Below, in pieces: positions 58,862-64,000 of a stretch of 64,000 bases of DNA. The position numbers and the translations under genes were made by a program. Each line of letters begins with the position of its first letter. The stretch's first letter is position 1. The notes under the pieces are model-generated. The model saw only the letters and a list, made by a program, of their open reading frames with translations. It was not told the origin of the DNA and did no database searches. Origin of the DNA: Quercus robur (lineage: Eukaryota; Streptophyta; Magnoliopsida; Fagales; Fagaceae); assembly GCF_932294415.1 (NCBI RefSeq), contig NC_065538.1, forward strand, positions 48,708,843 to 48,772,842, written 5' to 3'.

Positions 58862-59601
58862 TGTGGGGGTTATGGCCCAAAGTAACGAGTTGGGCCTTGG
58901 GCTTGTCCGAGGACATAGCGAATCCGAGGAGACAACATGACTTAGATGAGCTACGTTACAAACCTTATCATGGGAGACAAAGGAAGAAAGTCTGAGGAGG
59001 AACTTCCCTTCGGACACTGAAAATCCGGAGCAAACGTATGTTCAAACTATTGAGGCACACTCCCTAAACACGTGAAAAGGAAGAGAACTCAAATATCTAA
59101 GGAAATGTTGCCACCACCACATTAAATACAATACGCTGCTTTTCTGGCCGCATTAATGTGGAGAAGACCCCTGAACAGTACTACCTTGGCTGCCGCAACT
59201 CACAAAGGACTGAAAGGGGTGTCTGATGAGATGGATGCTCAGGTATGAGTCCAGGTGACCAACAAGTGTAAGGTCCAGATGATCAGAGATAGCCTATATA
59301 ATGTAAAAAAGCTCCTATAAGAAGGGACGGAGAAAGAAGGAAGGGGGAGATCGAGAGTATGTAAAAGAACCCTAATACGGTGATTTGTGATCCTAAAAAT
59401 TCCAGTCTCCTCGGATAAATGGTCTTTTGGCCGTGACATATCTTATTTCGTGTTCATTTAACTTTAAATCCCATGCAAGCCGTAGTTCAACTCATTTTAA
59501 CCTAGTTCTTCGACCCATACTCTACATAAATTCATTGTATTGGGCTCTTTGGGCCAAGATTTTAGAAAATCTGGAGTTGGGCACCAAATCCAGTCCCTAC
59601 A
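58862..59601 (+). repeat. 3' LTR of the Tat element
   Basis: 740 bp, begins TGTGGGGGTTATGGCCC and ends CAGTCCCTACA. It differs from the 5' LTR by about 40 substitutions and small indels, mostly transitions. Followed by the TSD CTTTC. Confidence 0.92.
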
Positions 59602-59606
59602 CTTTC

Positions 59607-60449
59607 AATTTGGGGGGGGGGGGGGGTGGTGGTGGGGTGTAAATTTACATATTTTTATACATTTAATAAATTTATTAATATTTTAACTAATATTAAATTG
59701 ATTTAGACGTCATAACGGTTCAATCTTAAAAACCTTGAACCTCTCCCTTCTTCAGTTTTTTGAATAGTTCGGGATTGAAAACCATGAAGTTTGGTTGTAA
59801 GTGGTAAGTTGTAACATTAAAATTCTATTTTAGGAATGAATAATTATTCCTCTTTTAAAAAATGTGTAATAGTTATTTCTTAATAAGTGTAATAATTTCT
59901 AAAATTTTTATATTTTTATATAAAAAAACTTTCCATATGCACATAACAATTAGGAAAATAAAAAAATCATAAAAAAATAACACATCACTTTCTCAAATAT
60001 AAACTAGGGGGTAAGTTTCAATATTTTTTTTATAGTTTAATAAATTTATTTATATTTTAACTAATATTAAGTTAATTTTGACGTCATAATGGTTTGTCCT
60101 TAAAAATCTTGAACCTCTCCCTTCTCAAGTTCTTTGAATAGTTCGGGTTTGAAAACCATGAAGTTGGTTGTATGTTGTAACTTGTAACATTAGAATAAAA
60201 CTTAAGATCTATTTTAGGAAGGAATAATTATTCCTCTTTAAAAGAATTGTAATAGTTATTCCTTTATAGGTGTAATAATTTTTTAAAAATATATTTCCAT
60301 ATAAAAAAAACTTTCCATATGCACATAAAAATTATGAGAATTAAGAAATTATAAAAAAGTAACCCATCTCTCTCTCTTTTCTAAAAGAAAAAGAAATATA
60401 TATTTTAAGAAATATTTTACTCATAACACTATATTTCCTAGAAAGTTTA
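59607..60449. repeat. Duplicated AT-rich segment, two local copies
   Basis: About 59660-59965 and 60040-60330 are diverged copies of each other, and of 62370-62680. All share GACGTCATAA, TTGAACCTCTCCCTT, TAGTTCGGG-like and CTTTCCATATGCACATAA. A G-rich run lies at about 59611-59627. Non-coding. The ATAATTATTCC sequences at 60.2 kb are mirrored at 61.38-61.44 kb, suggesting a fold-back element into which the next LTR inserted. Confidence 0.65.
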
Positions 60450-61235
60450 TGTGGGGGCCAGTTAATTAGGAAGTACTGTTAAGGCAGTATTAACTGGGCC
60501 TATGGCCCGATCCGAGGACGTTAGACCATCCAAGGAGGTCCAGACAAGATTATAAGGAGAACGGAGTGAAGAGAGGAGTAGAGGCAATATGAGATAAGTC
60601 CAACAAGCGTCCGAGAATAAAAGCCATCTTGGCAACATGTGTCCGAGGTCAGTTCGAGTGCCATATCATCATGGACTTACTTCGGAGTTACATCATCACT
60701 AAGAGTTAGACGTCGGACAAGGGATAAGAAAGGAGAAGGGCAACAAATATCTTCAAAAAGCTGCTACCTCCGCATTAAATGACTCCCAACCAACTCTTTG
60801 GCCGCATTAATGTGGAAGTGACGCCTGAACAGTGATCAAGCAGCCTTACAGCTACTAGTTGATGGTTCTGGGAAGTGCTGGATTGGACAGGAAGGAGTTC
60901 CCTAAATCTAACCTACACGTGTGTGGTAGGCGCGACACCAAGATTGGAATATATAACATGGAAAGATGTAGTAAAAAAAAAAAAGATGATCCTAGACTGT
61001 GACTCTTGTATAATCTTATTGTTCAAACAAGACAACATAAAAAAAAACCTCGGGTTATTCCGAGGACAGATTTCCTGATCTTACTTGTGTCTAATAGTCT
61101 TAAACTACCAAATTTAATCGTTTTTCTCCTGGAATAAATCTAGTTCTTCCATCCACACTCTACAAATTTATTGTTTGGGCCGCTTAGGTTTGAGTCCAAT
61201 CTCGCTTTGGGACCAATCAAATTTTAGTCCTTACA
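60450..61235 (+). mobile_element. Solo LTR (786 bp) with perfect TSD
   Basis: Begins TGTGGGGGCCAGTTAATT and ends TTTTAGTCCTTACA. Flanked by GTTTA on both sides (60445-60449 and 61236-61240). Shares the TGTGGGGG start, the CCGAGGAC motif and the CCGCATTAATGTGGA block with the Tat LTRs, so it is from a related but distinct family. No internal region. Confidence 0.87.
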
Positions 61236-61529
61236 GTTTATATTTGAGAGAGTGATGAATTGTTTTTTGATGATTTATTATTTTTATAATTGTTATGTGC
61301 ATATAGAAAGTTTATTTTATTTGAAAATATATTGATTTTATAAATAATTATATCTATTAAGGAATAAATATTACTACTTTTTTAGAGATGAATATTTATT
61401 ATTCATTTTAAAGAGTAGTTATTCATAATGAATGACTATTCCCTATAATAAAAATACAATTAAACTATAGAATAGTTAAAACATAGGAATTGTTATATTA
61501 TAGTGTCTAATACAATCTACCAGACATGC

Positions 61530-61680
61530 AATGGGTTCTAGTTAGCTTAACGGGTAAAATCTTTGATAATTGAATAAGAGATCTGTGGTTCAATTCCCAC
61601 CTACACCAAAAATTGATTAGTGTTTTGATTTGTAGATCAGAAACGGACGCCATAAGTTAAAACTCTAAAAAAAAAAAAAA
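61530..61680 (+). mobile_element. tRNA-derived SINE with perfect TSD
   Basis: A 151-bp element ending in a poly(A) tail (61667-61680), flanked by a perfect 12-bp duplication TACCAGACATGC (61518-61529 and 61681-61692). The head carries an A box TAGCTTAACGGG and a B box GGTTCAATTCCC, the split RNA polymerase III promoter. The body continues CACCAAAAATTGATTAGTG and CGGACGCCATAAG. Not a working tRNA, because the head does not fold into a full cloverleaf. It depends on LINE machinery for movement. Confidence 0.92.
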
Positions 61681-61692
61681 TACCAGACATGC

Positions 61693-62345
61693 TATTATAT
61701 TTCTTTTTTGGGCTATATTGGATCTTGCCAGAATAATTTATTGACCCTTTATTTTTGTTTGTTAATGCACTTGAATTTGAATTTTCTTTTTTGCTTTCCC
61801 ATAAATTTTAGTAAAGAAAATGAGAATTTCATTTGAAAAGGAAGGGTAAAAAAAAAATACACAAAAATTTTAAATTATATTTTAGTATATGTTAGTGAAA
61901 TTACCATTGTTATGGTACATGGGAGGTGGGTGTAGTTTATTTTGAAAATTTAGGAAAGTCTAGGTACAATTCAAAATAAAGGGGAGTTTAGTGTGATTTT
62001 AGTAAACCTCATGAGATGCTAGCATACCTTTTCCAATGAAATTGAAACACACGTTGTAGTCACCTATGAAATTAATATTTTATTTATTTTAATTTTACAA
62101 GAATAATATTTTTGCTTTTAATTTATTACTTTTTACTTAATAGTATTTACTAAATTTATTTGTGTTCTAAAATTATGCTTTTACATCATTACATGTGAAT
62201 AAGAAATTTGTAAATTTTTTTGTTAAAAATGATTTTTATTTGAAAGATTAATAAACACATTTTTAAAGACTTTTATATATTATCATTTTCTATGCACTTT
62301 ATGAAAATAATGAAAGTTCATTTGAAAGTTGTTTAAATTACTTTA
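61693..62345. other. Intergenic DNA, including a copy of 48110-48431
   Basis: No gene is visible. 62050-62345 is the duplicate of the left flank of the Tat element. Confidence 0.6.
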
Positions 62346-62995
62346 TATTTTTTTGGGAGGTTAATTCCTAAATTTATTTATATTTTAACTAATATTAAAT
62401 TAATTTTGACGTCATAACGATTTGACCTTGGTTGAATCTCTATCCAACCTTAAAAACCTTGAACCTCTCCCTTTTCCAGTTCTTTGAATGATCGAAAACC
62501 ATGAAATTTGGTTGTGAGTCATACATTAGAATAAAACTTAAACTCTATTTTTGGAAGGAATAATTATTCCCCTTTAAAAGATTGTAATAGTTATTTCTTA
62601 ATAAGTGTAATAATTTCTAAAATTAATATATTTCTATATAAATTTTTTTTCCATATGCACATAACAACCAATGAGAATAAAAAAATCATTAAAAAATAGG
62701 GGAAATATTACATATTATCACCCTAAACTATACACTAGATAACAATTTGTACCCTAAACTATTCGAATGCACATTTTGCACCCTAAATTTTCACATTAGT
62801 TACACTTTGCACCCCAATGTTTGTTTTACAGTTAAGTTAGATGGAAATTAATAGCATGTGATTTTTGCTTAAGTGGCACATAGTTTAAAGACAAAAATAC
62901 CCTCTTCACAAACAATTAAAACAAAACACTCTCTCACATGTGTAGCATCTCCTCCTCCTTGAAATCAAAATCTATCAAACCTTAAGGGTGTGTTT
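62346..62995. other. Intergenic DNA, duplicate of 59.6-60.3 kb plus a truncated element
   Basis: 62370-62680 repeats the segment right of the Tat element. From about 62700, ACCCTAAACTA and GCACCCTAAA motifs resemble one end of a TIR element whose other end I cannot find. Confidence 0.45.
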
Positions 62996-64000
62996 GTTTG
63001 AAGAGATTTTAGGGAAGATGGAAAATTGAGGAGAGAAAGAAAAATGGGAGGGTGTTTGGTTGGGTAGGGGAGTGGAAAATTTTGTGGTGGAGCTCGATTG
63101 TTTTCTCCCGGGCCCACCAAAAAATTTTCTCCCCAAAATGGGGAGAAAATTGAGGGGAGAAAACATGGGTTCTAGCAAAAACCAAATTTGCCCCTCTGCA
63201 CTGAGTTACATTTTCCACTTTCCCTTCTTGTTATTTTATTTTATTTTCTAGCTCTTTGAGTTTATGTTGCTTTTTTTTTATTCAAGCTTCAATCTCTATG
63301 TTTATGTTGCTTTTCTTTTTTGGGGTGAATTGCAAATTACACCCCTAAAGTTTGGGGGTAATTGGATTTTACACCCTGAAGTTATAGAATTTGGATTTCA
63401 CCCCATTGAAGTTTGGGGTGTTTGGATTTTACACCTTGACGTTTCAGAATTTGGATTTTACCTCCCAAAGTTTAGGGTTTTTGGATTTTACACCCTCAAA
63501 TTCTGAAATTTTAGGATGTAAAATCCAAACACCCCAAAACTTTAGGGAGTAAATCCAAACACTTCTAAAATATATGGGGTAAAATCCAAATTTTGAAACA
63601 TCGGGGTGTAAAATCCAAACATCACCAAACTTCAAAGGGTAAAATCCAAGGTCTAAAACTTCAGGGTGTAAAATCCAATCACTCTCAAACTTTAAGGGTG
63701 TAATTTGCAATTTACCATTTTTTTTTAAGTTTTAATCAAATAGTGGATTTTGCTTTTTGTTTTATTTTAGAAGGCACCTCTAAAACAAAGAAAAAAAAAT
63801 ATATTAATGATGTGTTAAATTTTATAAGATATTATTTTTTTTAAATGTTAATTGATAATAAGTTTGTTTTTAATGATTGTATGGAAATTATTTCTTATAT
63901 TATGTAATAGGGGCATGCGAGTAATTTTATACAAACTATATTTTCTATCCGCTCACTTTTCTTCTCAACCAAACAAATGAGTTTTCCATCCCTCCACTTT
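62996..64000. mobile_element. Fold-back element running off the window
   Basis: The left arm near 63000-63075 (GGGAGGGTGTTTGGTTGGG, AGTGGAAAA) is mirrored at the window's end (CAACCAAACAAATGAG, TTTTCCATCCCTCCAC). The right edge is outside the window. It appears to contain the fold-back repeat at 63317-63713. Confidence 0.5.
63317..63713. mobile_element. Inverted-repeat (fold-back) element built of short repeats
   Basis: The left half repeats a ~45-bp unit (GGATTTTACACCCTGAAGTT, TTTGGGGTGTTTGGATTTTA). The right half carries the same unit inverted, ending GGTGTAATTTGCAATTTACC, which mirrors the left end TGAATTGCAAATTACACCCC. The whole could fold into a hairpin of about 200 bp. The long frames on both strands are products of the repeat and not genes. 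Confidence 0.75.

Larger units (their letters stand above)
48432..59601 (+). mobile_element. Full-length, decayed Tat-lineage Ty3/gypsy retrotransposon (11.2 kb)
   Basis: Bounded by LTRs of 743 and 740 bp and a perfect 5-bp TSD CTTTC (48427-48431, 59602-59606). The order is LTR, primer site, gag, protease, reverse transcriptase, RNase H, a second archaeal-type RNase H, integrase, 80-bp tandem array, antisense frames, LTR. The second RNase H, large size and antisense frames point to the Tat group of plant Ty3/gypsy elements. Many stops and at least three frameshifts make it non-autonomous today. I counted roughly 40 differences between the LTRs, about 5%, so the insertion is not recent. Confidence 0.92.

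Noticed and set aside
48432..59601. Host gene at 56-58 kb on the minus strand (coiled-coil protein)
   Set aside because: The frames lie wholly within the LTR-bounded element and in the position of Tat antisense frames, so I list them as part of the element. A captured host gene origin remains possible.
61530..61610. tRNA-like sequence with A and B boxes
   Set aside because: It is followed by a SINE body and poly(A) and flanked by a 12-bp duplication, so it is a SINE head and not a tRNA gene.

Overview
The window is nuclear DNA of a flowering plant, most likely a woody eudicot. The evidence is one intron-rich host gene of a plant-specific branch (SCAR/WAVE), plant-type LTR retrotransposons with an initiator-Met tRNA primer site, a Tat-lineage Ty3/gypsy element, hAT, MULE and Helitron elements, and a tRNA-derived SINE. 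The repeat style and the Tat coding sequence remind me of Fagales (oak or chestnut), but I cannot prove this from the sequence. Base composition is AT-rich with many homopolymer and dinucleotide runs.

Layout. 1-10.1 kb is intergenic DNA made of small TIR elements, including a nest at 6.5-9.3 kb where a solo LTR and then a hAT-like element landed inside an older element. 10,108-22,598 (minus) is the only intact host gene I recognise: a nine-exon SCAR gene of about 1,393 codons. It has the SCAR homology domain at the N-terminus, a C-terminal WH2/connector/acidic tail, and a 17-copy 16-residue repeat in the large exon. Its second intron contains a 2.7 kb gag-only LTR element with apparently identical LTRs and a perfect target-site duplication (TSD). 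23-28 kb is intergenic with a few MITEs. 28.2-37.2 kb is a stack: a MULE-like element whose interior and right half were tandemly duplicated. After the duplication, one copy received an LTR element (now a solo LTR) that was then hit by a Helitron. The other copy received a second MULE carrying a gene-like fragment. 37.5-39.7 kb is a smaller duplication with a second solo LTR of the same family in the opposite orientation. 41.5-45.6 kb holds DNA transposon remnants, including a hAT-like element carrying a copy of the first exon of an MCM2-like gene. 48,432-59,601 is a full-length but decayed 11.2 kb Tat-type Ty3/gypsy retrotransposon with gag, pol, an 80-bp tandem array and spliced antisense reading frames. 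59.6-64 kb has duplicated AT-rich segments, another solo LTR, a SINE and fold-back elements.

How the parts work together. The SCAR protein would be the actin-nucleation-promoting subunit of the WAVE regulatory complex, activating Arp2/3. Everything else is mobile DNA, mostly non-autonomous or broken, and the nesting order gives a relative history. I found no operon-like or defence-like gene system, and I do not claim a new biological system. The least ordinary items are the gag-only element inside the SCAR intron, the coding minisatellite, the gene-fragment captures, the Helitron with an aligned empty site, and the intron-containing antisense frames of the Tat element.
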